A stretch of 64,000 bases of DNA, from assembly GCF_014235765.1 (NCBI RefSeq), contig NZ_JACMYH010000010.1:1-64000 (forward strand), in the 5' to 3' direction. The stretch comes from Pseudomonas baltica (GTDB lineage Bacteria; Pseudomonadota; Gammaproteobacteria; Pseudomonadales; Pseudomonadaceae). The translations under genes and the position numbers were made by a program. Within the stretch, counting starts at the first letter, position 1. Each line of letters opens with the position of its first letter. This document shows, piece after piece, positions 43,184 to 52,345 of this stretch. The notes beneath the pieces are model-generated. The model worked only from the letters and a program-made list of their open reading frames with translations, was not told where the DNA came from and ran no database searches.

Positions 43184-44185
43184 TCAGGCAGTCGCCTTGT
43201 CGTCCTTCTTAAGACTTGCAGGCGGCCAGTTGTCGAGGCGCATGCCGAGGGACAGACCGCGGGAGGCCAGAACGTCCTTGATTTCGGTCAAGGATTTCTT
43301 GCCCAGGTTCGGAGTCTTCAACAGTTCTACTTCGGTACGCTGAATCAGGTCGCCGATGTAGTAAATGTTTTCCGCCTTAAGGCAGTTAGCCGAACGTACA
43401 GTCAGTTCCAGATCGTCAACCGGGCGAAGCAGGATCGGATCGATCTCGTCTTCCTGCTCGATTACCACAGGCTCACTGTCACCTTTGAGATCGACGAACG
43501 CAGCCAACTGCTGTTGCAGAATGGTTGCAGCGCGACGGATGGCCTCTTCAGGATCCAGGGTACCGTTGGTTTCCAGATCAATAACCAGCTTGTCCAGGTT
43601 AGTGCGCTGCTCGACACGGGCGTTTTCCACCACGTATGCGATACGACGTACCGGGCTGAACGAAGAGTCGAGCTGCAAGCGACCAATGCTGCGGCTTTCG
43701 TCTTCATCGCTTTGACGCGAGTCGGCCGGTTCATAACCACGACCACGAGCTACGACGAGCTTCATGTTCAGGGCGCCGTTAGACGCCAGGTTAGCGATTA
43801 CGTGATCGGGATTAACGATCTCGACATCATGATCCAGCTGAATATCGGCAGCGGTAACCACCCCCGAACCCTTTTTCGACAAGGTCAGCGTAACTTCGTC
43901 ACGACCGTGCAGCTTGATAGCCAGGCCTTTCAGGTTCAACAGGATTTCAATGACGTCTTCCTGTACACCTTCGATGGCGCTGTACTCATGGAGTACACCG
44001 TCAATCTCGGCCTCGACTACTGCGCAGCCGGGCATTGAGGACAACAGGATGCGTCGCAGCGCGTTGCCCAGGGTATGGCCGAAACCACGCTCGAGAGGCT
44101 CGAGGGTGATCTTGGCGCGGGTTGGACTGACGACCTGCACATCAATATGGCGGGGCGTCAGGAACTCATTTACCGAAATCTGCAT
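43184..44185 (-). CDS. rpoA: RNA polymerase alpha subunit
   Basis: 333 aa. The N-terminal assembly domain has EPLERGFGHTLGNALRRILLS; a flexible linker follows near residue 235; the C-terminal domain with VRSANCLKAENIYYIGDLI and TPNLGKKSLTEIKDVL contacts UP elements and activators. Starts 22 bp after rpsD and is translated from the alpha operon. Confidence 0.98.
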   Translation of the reverse strand: MQISVNEFLTPRHIDVQVVSPTRAKITLEPLERGFGHTLGNALRRILLSSMPGCAVVEAEIDGVLHEYSAIEGVQEDVIEILLNLKGLAIKLHGRDEVTLTLSKKGSGVVTAADIQLDHDVEIVNPDHVIANLASNGALNMKLVVARGRGYEPADSRQSDEDESRSIGRLQLDSSFSPVRRIAYVVENARVEQRTNLDKLVIDLETNGTLDPEEAIRRAATILQQQLAAFVDLKGDSEPVVIEQEDEIDPILLRPVDDLELTVRSANCLKAENIYYIGDLIQRTEVELLKTPNLGKKSLTEIKDVLASRGLSLGMRLDNWPPASLKKDDKATA

Positions 44186-44207
44186 GGATGCACCTATTTT
44201 CTAGCCC

Positions 44208-44828
44208 TTACTTGGAGTAGAGCTCGACAATCAGGCTTTCGTTGATGTCGGCGGACAGATCACTGCGAGCAGGAACGTTCTTGAAAACGCCCGACTTCTT
44301 CTCAGTGTCTACTTCTACCCATTCTACGCGGCCACGTTGGGCACACAGATCGAGAGCTTGGACAATGCGAAGCTGGTTTTTAGCTTTCTCGCGAATCGCG
44401 ACCACGTCACCAGCACGAACCTGGTAGGACGGAACGTTAACGGTCTTGCCGTTTACGCTGACCGACTTGTGCGATACCAACTGACGGGATTCGGCACGAG
44501 TCGAGCCGAAGCCCATACGGTATACGACGTTGTCCAGACGGCATTCGAGCAGTTGCAGCAGGTTCTCGCCGGTTGCGCCTTTCTTGCCGGCAGCTTCCTT
44601 GTAGTAACCGCTGAACTGACGCTCGAGAACGCCATAGATACGACGGACTTTCTGCTTTTCACGCAGCTGGGTGCCGTAGTCGGACTGGCGGCCACGGCGC
44701 TGACCGTGGATACCTGGGGCTGCTTCGATATTGCACTTCGATTCCAGGGCGCGAACGCCGCTTTTCAGGAACAGGTCAGTGCCTTCACGACGAGCCAGTT
44801 TGCATTTTGGACCAATGTAACGAGCCAT
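44208..44828 (-). CDS. rpsD: 30S ribosomal protein S4
   Basis: 206 aa. RYIGPKCKLARREGTDLFL at the start and the S4 RNA-binding motif ENLLQLLECRLDNVVYRMGF, SRAESRQLVSHKSV are seen. The N-terminal region lacks the four-cysteine zinc knuckle of some bacteria. It nucleates assembly of the 30S body and in enterics represses the alpha operon. Confidence 0.98.
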   Translation of the reverse strand: MARYIGPKCKLARREGTDLFLKSGVRALESKCNIEAAPGIHGQRRGRQSDYGTQLREKQKVRRIYGVLERQFSGYYKEAAGKKGATGENLLQLLECRLDNVVYRMGFGSTRAESRQLVSHKSVSVNGKTVNVPSYQVRAGDVVAIREKAKNQLRIVQALDLCAQRGRVEWVEVDTEKKSGVFKNVPARSDLSADINESLIVELYSK

Positions 44829-44846
44829 TATCTATCGTCTCCTGAA

Positions 44847-45236
44847 TTACACGCGGCGCTTCTTCGGCGGACGGCACCCGTTATGCGGGATTGGCGTCAC
44901 GTCGGTGATGCTGGCGATCTTATAGCCACAGCCGTTCAATGCACGGACAGCGGACTCACGACCTGGACCTGGACCCTTGACGTTGACGTCGAGGTTCTTC
45001 AGGCCATATTCCAGCGCAGCTTGACCAGCACGCTCTGCAGCCACCTGGGCAGCGAACGGGGTGGACTTGCGTGAACCGCGGAAACCCGAACCGCCGGAGG
45101 TGGCCCAGGACAGGGCGTTACCTTGACGATCGGTAATGGTCACGATGGTGTTGTTGAAAGACGCGTGGATGTGGGCGATGCCATCAACCACTGTCTTTTT
45201 GACTTTCTTACGAGGACGAGCAGCAGGTTTTGCCAT
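44847..45236 (-). CDS. rpsK: 30S ribosomal protein S11
   Basis: 129 aa. GIAHIHASFNNTIVTITDRQGN and GPGPGRESAVRALNGCGY, ITDVTPIPHNGCRPPKKRRV are conserved to the end. Forms part of the 30S platform near the mRNA exit. Second gene of the alpha operon. Confidence 0.98.
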   Translation of the reverse strand: MAKPAARPRKKVKKTVVDGIAHIHASFNNTIVTITDRQGNALSWATSGGSGFRGSRKSTPFAAQVAAERAGQAALEYGLKNLDVNVKGPGPGRESAVRALNGCGYKIASITDVTPIPHNGCRPPKKRRV

Positions 45237-45266
45237 GACTAGATTCCTGTCGATTCGCTGGTGCGA

Positions 45267-45623
45267 TTACTTGCGGATCGGCTTACGCGGACCTTTACGG
45301 GTACGCGCGTTGGTCTTGGTACGCTGACCGCGTACTGGCAGACCACGACGATGACGAAGACCGCGATAGCAGCCCAGATCCATCAAGCGCTTGATTTTCA
45401 TGTTGATTTCGCGGCGCAGATCACCTTCGGTGGTGAACTTCGCCACTTCGCCACGCAGCTGTTCAATCTGCTCGTCGCTCAGATCCTTGATCCGTGCGGC
45501 TGGGTTGACCCCAGTGTCTGCACAGATTTTCTGTGCAGTAGTGCGACCAACACCATAGATGTAGGTCAGCGAGATAACAGTGTGCTTGTTATCTGGAATG
45601 TTAACGCCTGCAATACGGGCCAT
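45267..45623 (-). CDS. rpsM: 30S ribosomal protein S13
   Basis: 118 aa. ARIAGVNIPDNKHTVISLTY at the start, RGLRHRRGLPVRGQRTKTNA and the basic tail. Contacts tRNA in the P site and the 50S bridge. First gene of the alpha operon, with its own promoter in the 129-bp leader upstream. The leader may carry the S4 control site known in enterics, but I could not fold a convincing pseudoknot. Confidence 0.98.
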   Translation of the reverse strand: MARIAGVNIPDNKHTVISLTYIYGVGRTTAQKICADTGVNPAARIKDLSDEQIEQLRGEVAKFTTEGDLRREINMKIKRLMDLGCYRGLRHRRGLPVRGQRTKTNARTRKGPRKPIRK

Positions 45624-45682
45624 TCAGTGGGACTCCAATTGACAGCTACCTACGCCCCGGAAGCCAAGAAATAGGGCGCGAG

Positions 45683-45711
45683 ATAATATCGCTGTAATAA
45701 CAAATAATCAA
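45683..45711 (-). promoter_or_regulatory. promoter of the alpha operon
   Basis: On the minus strand TTGATT (45711-45706), a 17-bp spacer and TATTAT (45688-45683). This is close to the sigma-70 consensus, would start transcription about 50 bp before rpsM, and lets the alpha operon be made separately from spc. Confidence 0.65.
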
Positions 45712-45735
45712 CCCGGCAGCGCACTAGCTGCCGGG
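45712..45735 (-). terminator. hairpin between rpmJ and rpsM (partial terminator)
   Basis: CCCGGCAGC (45712-45720) and GCTGCCGGG (45727-45735) form a perfect 9-bp stem with a 6-nt loop. On the minus strand a T-rich stretch (TTGATTATTTGTTATT) follows, which is also the -35 part of the alpha promoter. Likely an attenuator at the end of the spc operon. Confidence 0.6.
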
Positions 45736-45752
45736 CTTGTAGCACATCACAG

Positions 45753-45869
45753 TCAGCCTTGGCGCTGTTTGTGACGCGGCTCTGCGCTGCAAATGACTCG
45801 AACGACGCCTTCGCGACGAATGATTTTGCAGTTACGGCACAGCTTTTTCACCGATGCACGAACTTTCAT
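45753..45869 (-). CDS. rpmJ: 50S ribosomal protein L36
   Basis: 38 aa: [20 protein letters not shown] at the start, and a zinc site of Cys11, Cys14, Cys27 and His33 ([13 protein letters not shown]). This is the zinc-binding form. GGAG lies seven bases before the ATG. Located between secY and rpsM, its usual place. Confidence 0.95.
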
Positions 45870-45897
45870 TGCCAACTCCTCGAACCTTAAGGGACTG

Positions 45898-47229
45898 TCA
45901 GCGCAGCAGACCGCTGCCACCGTAGCCTTTCAGGTTGGCTTTCTTCATCAGGGATTCGTACTGGTGCGAAACGAGGTGCGATTGTACTTGGGACATAAAG
46001 TCCATCACAACCACTACCACAATCAGCAACGAGGTCCCGCCAAGGTAGAACGGAACGTTTGCAGCCACCACCAGGAACTGTGGAAGCAAGCAGACGCACA
46101 TCATGTACAGGGCACCGAACATGGTCAAACGGGTCAGAACGCCATCAATGTAGCGCGCCGACTGCTCGCCTGGACGAATACCCGGAATAAAGGCACCGGA
46201 CTTCTTCAGGTTTTCCGCCACGTCTTTCGGATTGAACATCAACGCCGTATAGAAGAAGCAGAAGAAAATGATCCCTGCACTAAACAGCAGAATGTTCAAC
46301 GGCTGACCAGGAGCGATCGACTGCGAGACGTCCTGCAACCAGCCCATACCTTCGGACTGACCGAACCAGGAGCCCAGCGAAGCCGGGAACAGCAAGATGC
46401 TGCTCGCGAAAATGGCAGGAATCACACCGGCCATGTTCACTTTCAGCGGCAAGTGGCTCGTCTGCGCAGCGAAAACCTTGCGGCCTTGCTGACGCTTGGC
46501 ATAGTGAACGGCTATTCGCCGCTGACCACGCTCGATGAACACCACGAAACCGATAATCGCTACCGCCAGCAGACCGATCGCAACCAGCGCGAAGATGTTG
46601 ATATCGCCCTGACGCGCAGACTCGAAAGACTGCCCGATCGCTCTCGGAAGACCAGCAACGATACCCGCGAAGATCAACATCGAGATACCGTTACCCACAC
46701 CACGCTCAGTGATCTGCTCACCCAGCCACATCATGAACATCGCGCCCGCCACGAAAGTGGAGACCGCCACGAAGTAGAAGCTGAAGCTTGCAGTGAACGC
46801 CACACCCTGATTGGCCAAGCCGATCGACATGCCGATCGCCTGCACCAAGGCCAGGATGACGGTGCCATAGCGGGTGTACTGGCTGATCTTGCGACGGCCA
46901 GCTTCCCCTTCCTTCTTCAACTGCTCCAGTTGCGGGCTCACGGCGGTCATCAGCTGCATGATGATCGATGCCGAAATGTACGGCATGATCCCCAGTGCAA
47001 AGATGCTCATCCGTTCCAGCGCGCCACCGGAAAACATGTTGAACAAGCTAAGAATGGTCCCCTCATTCTGTCGAAACAGGTCTGCGAGTCGGTCCGGGTT
47101 GATACCTGGAACCGGGATGTGTGCGCCAATTCTGTAGACGATGATCGCCAGGAACAGAAAACGCAGACGAGCCCAGAGTTCAGACATACCGCCCTTGCCT
47201 AGCGCTGAGAGAGCACCTTGCTTAGCCAT
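45898..47229 (-). CDS. secY: preprotein translocase subunit SecY
   Basis: 443 aa, ten helices. [20 protein letters not shown] (helix 2), [20 protein letters not shown] and the cytosolic loop after [20 protein letters not shown] are conserved. Forms the protein-conducting channel with SecE and SecG. Cotranscribed with ribosomal genes; its start abuts the rplO stop. Confidence 0.98.
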
Positions 47230-47664
47230 TTATTCCTCGAACTTGCCGCCAGCTGCTTCGATAGCCGCACGCGCACCTTTGGTGGCGGCGATTCCCTTGA
47301 TGGTCACAGCGCGAGTCACTTCGCCCGACAGCATGATTTTCACACGCTGTACGTTCTGGTTGATCACGTTGGCATCCTTCAGGGACTGCACGGAGACGAT
47401 GTCGCCTTCCACTCGGGCCAGCTCGGACAGACGCACTTCTGCGCGGTCCATGGCTTTCAGGGAAACGAAACCGAACTTCGGCAAGCGACGGTGCAGCGGC
47501 TGTTGACCGCCTTCGAAGCCTGGAGCGATGGTGCCACCGGAGCGGGAGGTCTGACCTTTGTGGCCACGGCCACCGGTCTTGCCCAAACCACTACCGATAC
47601 CACGACCCGGGCGATGCTTTTCGCGACGCGAACCGGGAGCTGGACTCAGATCATTGAGTTTCAT
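47230..47664 (-). CDS. rplO: 50S ribosomal protein L15
   Basis: 144 aa. MKLNDLSPAPGSRREKHRPG, RGIGSGLGKTGGRGHKGQ and GFEGGQQPLHRRLPKFGF are the glycine-rich N-terminal signatures; a globular domain follows from about residue 70. Late-assembling 50S protein, in the usual place between rpmD and secY. Confidence 0.98.
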   Translation of the reverse strand: MKLNDLSPAPGSRREKHRPGRGIGSGLGKTGGRGHKGQTSRSGGTIAPGFEGGQQPLHRRLPKFGFVSLKAMDRAEVRLSELARVEGDIVSVQSLKDANVINQNVQRVKIMLSGEVTRAVTIKGIAATKGARAAIEAAGGKFEE

Positions 47665-47667
47665 CGA

Positions 47668-47844
47668 TTAACCCTCTACGCGAAGCATGTAGTAGGCCTT
47701 GTTGATCATCCCGCGATTCTCGGGAGTATCCTGGACTTCTACAGTGTGACCGATGCGACGCAGACCCAGACCCTTAACGCACAATTTGTGGTTAGGGATA
47801 CGGCCGGTCATGCTTTTGATCAGCGTAACTTTTACAGTAGCCAT
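47668..47844 (-). CDS. rpmD: 50S ribosomal protein L30
   Basis: 58 aa: [20 protein letters not shown] at the start and the core [20 protein letters not shown], then [14 protein letters not shown]. It fits exactly between rplO (3 bp away) and rpsE (2 bp away). Confidence 0.96.
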
Positions 47845-47846
47845 GA

Positions 47847-48347
47847 TCAGATGATCTCCTCAACGTTCAGACCGCGCTTGGCGGCGATGGACGACGGGGA
47901 CTGCATGGCTTTCAGACCCTTGAACGTAGCGTGAACCACGTTGACGGGGTTGGTCGAGCCGTAGCACTTGGCCAGAACGTTCTGGACACCAGCCACTTCG
48001 AGAACGGCACGCATTGCGCCGCCAGCGATGATACCGGTACCTTCCGAAGCAGGCTGCATGTACACCTTCGAAGCGCCGTGAGCGGACTTCATGGCGTACT
48101 GCAAGGTGGTCCCGTTCAGGTCCACTTGAATCATGTTGCGACGAGCTGCTTCCATAGCTTTCTGGATTGCAGCAGGCACTTCACGAGACTTGCCACGGCC
48201 GAAGCCAACACGGCCCTTGCCATCACCTACCACGGTCAACGCGGTGAAGGTGAAGATACGGCCGCCTTTGACGGTCTTGGCAACGCGGTTAACTTGAACC
48301 AGCTTCTCGATGTAGCCTTCGTCGCGCTTTTGGTCGTTATTTGACAT
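47847..48347 (-). CDS. rpsE: 30S ribosomal protein S5
   Basis: 166 aa. [20 protein letters not shown] and [20 protein letters not shown] are the double-stranded RNA-binding domain; [16 protein letters not shown] in the C-terminal domain. Involved in decoding fidelity and mRNA unwinding; classic spectinomycin-resistance positions lie in the first loop and appear wild type. Confidence 0.98.
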
Positions 48348-48350
48348 AAC

Positions 48351-48701
48351 TTAGAACTCCAGCCCAGCTTCACGAGCGCCATCGGCCAGCGCTTTGACGC
48401 GACCGTGGTACTTGAAGCCAGAGCGGTCGAAAGCCACCTGCGAGACGCCAGCGGCCTTAGCACGCGAAGCGACCAGCTGGCCAACCTTAGTGGCCGCGTC
48501 AATGTTGCCGGTGGCACCATCACGCAATTCTTTGTCCAAAGTCGAGGCACTTGCCAAGACCTTGCTGCCGTCGGCCGAGATGACCTGGGCATAGATGTGC
48601 TGCGAAGAGCGGAACACGCAGAGACGCACGACTTCGAGTTCGTGCATTTTCAGGCGTGCCTTGCGAGCGCGACGCAGTCGAGTAACTTTTTTGTCGGTCA
48701 T
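48351..48701 (-). CDS. rplR: 50S ribosomal protein L18
   Basis: 116 aa. Basic N-terminus (TRLRRARKARLKMHELEVVR) and FDRSGFKYHGRVKALADGAREAG at the end. Binds 5S rRNA with L5. spc operon order rplF-rplR-rpsE is kept. Confidence 0.98.
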   Translation of the reverse strand: MTDKKVTRLRRARKARLKMHELEVVRLCVFRSSQHIYAQVISADGSKVLASASTLDKELRDGATGNIDAATKVGQLVASRAKAAGVSQVAFDRSGFKYHGRVKALADGAREAGLEF

Positions 48702-48711
48702 TTGCTATGCC

Positions 48712-49245
48712 CTACTTCTTCTTGGCTTCTTTACGGCGGACGACTTCGTCTGCGTAACGTACACCTTTGCCTTTGTAAGGCTCTGGCGGACGGAAATCGC
48801 GGATTTCAGCGGCCACTTGACCCACCAGCTGCTTGTCGATGCCCTTGATCAGGATATCGGTCTGGCTAGGAGTCTCAGCGGTGATGCCTTGCGGCAACTC
48901 GTAATCCACCGGATGAGAGAAGCCCAGCGACAGGTTCAGCACTGTGCCTTTTGCTTGTGCTTTATAGCCAACACCGACCAGCTGGAGCTTGCGCTCGAAG
49001 CCTTGGCTTACGCCCTGGACCATGTTGTTGACCAAAGCGCGAGTGGTACCGGCCATTGCACGGGTCTGCTGATCGCCGTTCTTGGCAGCGAAACGCAGTT
49101 CGCCAGCCTCTTCAACGACTTCAACCGACGAGTGAACGTTCAGTTCCAGAGTGCCCTTGGCACCCTTCACCGAAAGCTGTTGGCCGGCGAATTTTACTTC
49201 GACACCAGCTGGCAGCTTAACGGGGTTCTTAGCGACGCGAGACAT
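48712..49245 (-). CDS. rplF: 50S ribosomal protein L6
   Basis: 177 aa, two similar domains. SRVAKNPVKLPAGVEVKFAG starts domain 1; LQLVGVGYKAQAKG domain 2; PPEPYKGKGVRYADEVVRRK near the end is the family signature. Lies at the factor-binding site of the 50S. Confidence 0.98.
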   Translation of the reverse strand: MSRVAKNPVKLPAGVEVKFAGQQLSVKGAKGTLELNVHSSVEVVEEAGELRFAAKNGDQQTRAMAGTTRALVNNMVQGVSQGFERKLQLVGVGYKAQAKGTVLNLSLGFSHPVDYELPQGITAETPSQTDILIKGIDKQLVGQVAAEIRDFRPPEPYKGKGVRYADEVVRRKEAKKK

Positions 49246-49257
49246 GCTTATCCCCCC

Positions 49258-49650
49258 TTAGAACACTGTGCAGAGTACTTCGCCGCCGACACCGGCAGCG
49301 CGCGCAGCACGATCCGTCATCACACCTTTATTGGTGGAGACGATGGATACGCCGAGACCGCCACGAACTTTCGGCAGGTCATCAACGGATTTGTACTGAC
49401 GCAGGCCTGGACGACTTACGCGCTTGACTTCCTCGATGACCGGACGGCCTTCGAAGTATTTCAGCTCGATGGAAAGCGACGGTTTTGCTTCGCTGCTTAC
49501 CTGAAAACCCGCGATGTAACCTTCGTCCTTCAGAACTTTGGCCACAGCTACCTTCAACGTGGAAGATGGCATGCTTACGACGGGCTTTTCAGCCATCTGG
49601 GCATTACGGATTCGAGTTAGCATGTCCGCTAACGGGTCCTGCATACTCAT
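49258..49650 (-). CDS. rpsH: 30S ribosomal protein S8
   Basis: 130 aa. MQDPLADMLTRIRNAQMAEK and the C-terminal RNA-binding signature LGVSIVSTNKGVMTDRAARA, GGEVLCTVF. In enterics it also represses the spc operon. Here it is preceded by an unusual 212-bp gap holding a strong hairpin (49771-49798). AGGAG lies before the ATG at 49650. Confidence 0.98.
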   Translation of the reverse strand: MSMQDPLADMLTRIRNAQMAEKPVVSMPSSTLKVAVAKVLKDEGYIAGFQVSSEAKPSLSIELKYFEGRPVIEEVKRVSRPGLRQYKSVDDLPKVRGGLGVSIVSTNKGVMTDRAARAAGVGGEVLCTVF

Positions 49651-49770
49651 GGGCTAGACGCTCCTGATACAAAAATAATTAGCCTTGCGGCTACAACGTC
49701 GCCGAGCGTTTGATCCGGTCCAAAAACCCGGGCTCAGGCGAGCCGGCAATTCTAGACGTACGGCAGAAAT

Positions 49771-49798
49771 GAATCAAGCCCCATGAGGGGCTTGATTC
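49771..49798. other. perfect 12-bp hairpin inside the spc operon
   Basis: GAATCAAGCCCC (49771-49782), loop ATGA, GGGGCTTGATTC (49787-49798). It lies between rpsN and rpsH, where other gaps in this operon are 2-25 bp. No U-run follows on the minus strand, so full termination is unlikely; an attenuator, RNase site or S8-related control element are possible. Confidence 0.65.
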
Positions 49799-49862
49799 AG
49801 TCGCCGTGACACCGGCGGTCGGTTGATTGCTCAATCGAGCGCAGGCATCTCGTCGGTCCGAC

Positions 49863-50168
49863 TTACCAGCTGGCTTTGACCAGACCTGGTACGTCACCGC
49901 GCATGGCGGCCTGGCGCAGCATGTTACGGCCGAGGCCGAACTTGCGGTACACGCCATGTGGACGACCAGTCAGGCGGCAGCGGTTACGCATGCGAGCAGC
50001 GCTCGCATCACGTGGCTGCTTCTGCAGGGCTACGGAAGCATTCCAGCGCTCTTCTTCACTTGCGTTCAGATTGACGATGATTGCTTTGAGCTCAGCACGC
50101 TTCTTGGCGTATTTAGCTACCGTCAGCTGACGCTTCAGCTCACGGTTCTTCATGCTCTTCTTGGCCAT
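49863..50168 (-). CDS. rpsN: 30S ribosomal protein S14
   Basis: 101 aa, the long zinc-free form (no CxxC pairs). AKKSMKNRELKR and RNRCRLTGRPHGVYRKFGLG, RQAAMRGDVPGLVKASW are conserved. ATG 50168 gives the family start; the frame continues to 50234 without support. Confidence 0.97.
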   Translation of the reverse strand: MAKKSMKNRELKRQLTVAKYAKKRAELKAIIVNLNASEEERWNASVALQKQPRDASAARMRNRCRLTGRPHGVYRKFGLGRNMLRQAAMRGDVPGLVKASW

Positions 50169-50181
50169 TTTCCTACTCCAA

Positions 50182-50721
50182 TCAGTTGCGGAACGGGAAG
50201 TTGAAGGCACGCAGCAAGGCGCGACCTTCTTCATCCGAACGAGCAGTGGTGGTCAGGGTAATGTCCAGACCGCGCAGAGCATCGATCTTGTCGTAATCGA
50301 TTTCCGGGAAAATGATCTGCTCTTTCACGCCCATGCTGTAGTTGCCACGACCGTCGAAGGACTTGGCATTCAGGCCGCGGAAGTCGCGTACCCGAGGCAG
50401 GGAGATCGCCAGCAGGCGGTCCAGGAATTCGTACATCTTGTCGCGACGCAAAGTCACCTTGACACCGATCGGCCAACCCTCACGGACCTTGAAGCCCGCG
50501 ATGGATTTGCGTGCGAAGGTCACAACGGCTTTCTGGCCGCAGATCTTCTCGATGTCGGCTACAGCGTGCTCGATGACTTTCTTGTCGCCGATCGCTTCGC
50601 CCAGACCCATGTTCAGGGTGATCTTGGTAACGCGCGGAACTTCCATCACGTTCGCAAGCTTGAGTTCTTCCTTAAGCTTGGGAGCGATTTCCTTCCGGTA
50701 AATCTCTTTCAGTCGTGCCAT
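50182..50721 (-). CDS. rplE: 50S ribosomal protein L5
   Basis: 179 aa. RLKEIYRKEIAPKLKEELKL at the start; KITLNMGLGEAIGDKKVIE and GLDITLTTTARSDEEGRALL are signatures. Binds 5S rRNA and P-site tRNA. Confidence 0.98.
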   Translation of the reverse strand: MARLKEIYRKEIAPKLKEELKLANVMEVPRVTKITLNMGLGEAIGDKKVIEHAVADIEKICGQKAVVTFARKSIAGFKVREGWPIGVKVTLRRDKMYEFLDRLLAISLPRVRDFRGLNAKSFDGRGNYSMGVKEQIIFPEIDYDKIDALRGLDITLTTTARSDEEGRALLRAFNFPFRN

Positions 50722-50741
50722 GGTCTTCTACCTAGCAGTGT

Positions 50742-51056
50742 TCAAGCATCAACCGCTTTTTGGGTCGACTTGAAGACACGAATTTTTTTGCCTTCTTCTA
50801 CTTTGAAACCAACGCGGTCAGCCTTGTTGGTTTCGCCATTGAAGATGGCGACGTTGGAAGCGTGCAGAGGCGCTTCTTTCTCGACGATACCGCCTTGTAC
50901 GCCCGACATCGGGTTAGGCTTGGTATGACGCTTCACCAGGTTGACCCCACCAACGACCAGACGGTCGTCAGCGAGAACCTTGAGCACCTTACCGCGCTTG
51001 CCTTTGTCTTTGCCGGCGATCACGATGATCTCGTCGTCACGACGAATCTTTTGCAT
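50742..51056 (-). CDS. rplX: 50S ribosomal protein L24
   Basis: 104 aa. MQKIRRDDEIIVIAGKDKGK is the KOW motif start, followed by RGKVLKVLADDRLVVGGVN. An early 50S assembly initiator protein, placed in order between rplN and rplE. Confidence 0.98.
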   Translation of the reverse strand: MQKIRRDDEIIVIAGKDKGKRGKVLKVLADDRLVVGGVNLVKRHTKPNPMSGVQGGIVEKEAPLHASNVAIFNGETNKADRVGFKVEEGKKIRVFKSTQKAVDA

Positions 51057-51067
51057 GTCGGATCTCC

Positions 51068-51436
51068 TTACAGCACTTCTGGGGCGAGCGAGACGATCTT
51101 CATGAACTTCTCGGAACGAAGCTCACGGGTCACTGGCCCAAAGATACGGGTGCCGATTGGCTCTTGCTTGTTGTTCAACAGAACAGCAGCGTTGCCATCG
51201 AAGCGGATGATGGAGCCGTCAGCACGACGAACGCCGTGACGAGTGCGGACTACAACAGCAGTCATCACTTGACCTTTCTTCACCTTGCCACGAGGAATTG
51301 CTTCCTTCACGGTCACCTTGATGATGTCGCCGATGCCAGCGTACCGGCGGTGCGAGCCGCCCAGTACCTTGATGCACATGACGCGACGAGCGCCGCTGTT
51401 ATCGGCCACATCGAGCATGGATTGAGTCTGAATCAT
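51068..51436 (-). CDS. rplN: 50S ribosomal protein L14
   Basis: 122 aa. MIQTQSMLDVADNSGARRVM and AVVVRTRHGVRRADGSIIRF are signatures. Forms an intersubunit bridge. It follows rpsQ by 23 bp. Confidence 0.98.
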   Translation of the reverse strand: MIQTQSMLDVADNSGARRVMCIKVLGGSHRRYAGIGDIIKVTVKEAIPRGKVKKGQVMTAVVVRTRHGVRRADGSIIRFDGNAAVLLNNKQEPIGTRIFGPVTRELRSEKFMKIVSLAPEVL

Positions 51437-51459
51437 AGAATTTCTCCGACCCCTAGCCC

Positions 51460-51726
51460 TTAGACTTCAACAGCGCGTTCGAGAACGTCAACCAGTGCCC
51501 AGGACTTGGTCTTGGCCAGCGGACGGGTTTCACGAATAGTGACCTTGTCGCCGATCTTGCACTGATTGGTTTCGTCGTGAGCGTGCAGCTTAGTCGAACG
51601 CTTAACGTATTTACCGTAGATCGGGTGCTTTACGCGACGCTCGATCAATACGGTGATGGTTTTGTCCATCTTGTCGCTGACCACACGGCCAGTCAGCGTA
51701 CGGACGGTTTTTTCGGCTTCAGCCAT
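51460..51726 (-). CDS. rpsQ: 30S ribosomal protein S17
   Basis: 88 aa. AEAEKTVRTLTGRVVSDKMD and GDKVTIRETRPLAKTKSW (OB-fold). ATG 51726 is preferred over the frame extension to 51732, which has ATG-less family support. Confidence 0.97.
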   Translation of the reverse strand: MAEAEKTVRTLTGRVVSDKMDKTITVLIERRVKHPIYGKYVKRSTKLHAHDETNQCKIGDKVTIRETRPLAKTKSWALVDVLERAVEV

Positions 51727-51728
51727 GA

Positions 51729-51920
51729 TCACTTACCTGCCTGCTGGTTGAGCACAGTTTTCACGCGAGCGATGTCGCGCTTCACTTGCGAGAGCAGGTG
51801 AGACTGCCCCAACTGGCCAGTTGCTTTCTGCATGCGCAGATTGAACTGGTCGCGCAGCAAGCCGAGCAGTTGCTCGTTCAGTTGCTGTGCTGATTTTTCA
51901 CGAAGTTCATTCGCTTTCAT
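51729..51920 (-). CDS. rpmC: 50S ribosomal protein L29
   Basis: 63 aa: [19 protein letters not shown] and the second helix with [18 protein letters not shown]. Sits at the peptide exit next to L23. The start overlaps the rplP stop (TGATG). Confidence 0.97.
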
Positions 51921-52333
51921 CACATCACCGTCCGCTTAACAAAGGAGGTGGCGAGAGGCAGCTTTGCAGCCGCCAAGGCGAAAGCCTCACGCGCCAGCTC
52001 TTCGGAAACACCCTCGATTTCATACAGGACTTTGCCTGGCTGAATCTGGGCAACCCAATATTCCACGTTACCCTTACCCTTACCCATACGAACTTCGAGG
52101 GGCTTTTTGGAGATAGGCTTGTCCGGGAATACACGGATCCAGATCTTGCCGCCACGTTTAACGTGACGGGTCAGGGCACGACGCGCTGACTCGATCTGAC
52201 GAGCGGTGAGACGACCACGAGCTACAGACTTCAGCGCATACTCGCCGAAGCTGACTTTGCTACCGCGCTGAGCCAGACCACGGTTGTGGCCAGTCATCTG
52301 CTTGCGGAACTTCGTACGCTTAGGTTGCAACAT
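51920..52333 (-). CDS. rplP: 50S ribosomal protein L16
   Basis: 137 aa. [40 protein letters not shown] and [19 protein letters not shown] are signatures. Helps position A-site tRNA. Confidence 0.98.
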
Positions 52334-52345
52334 TTGGCGTACCCC

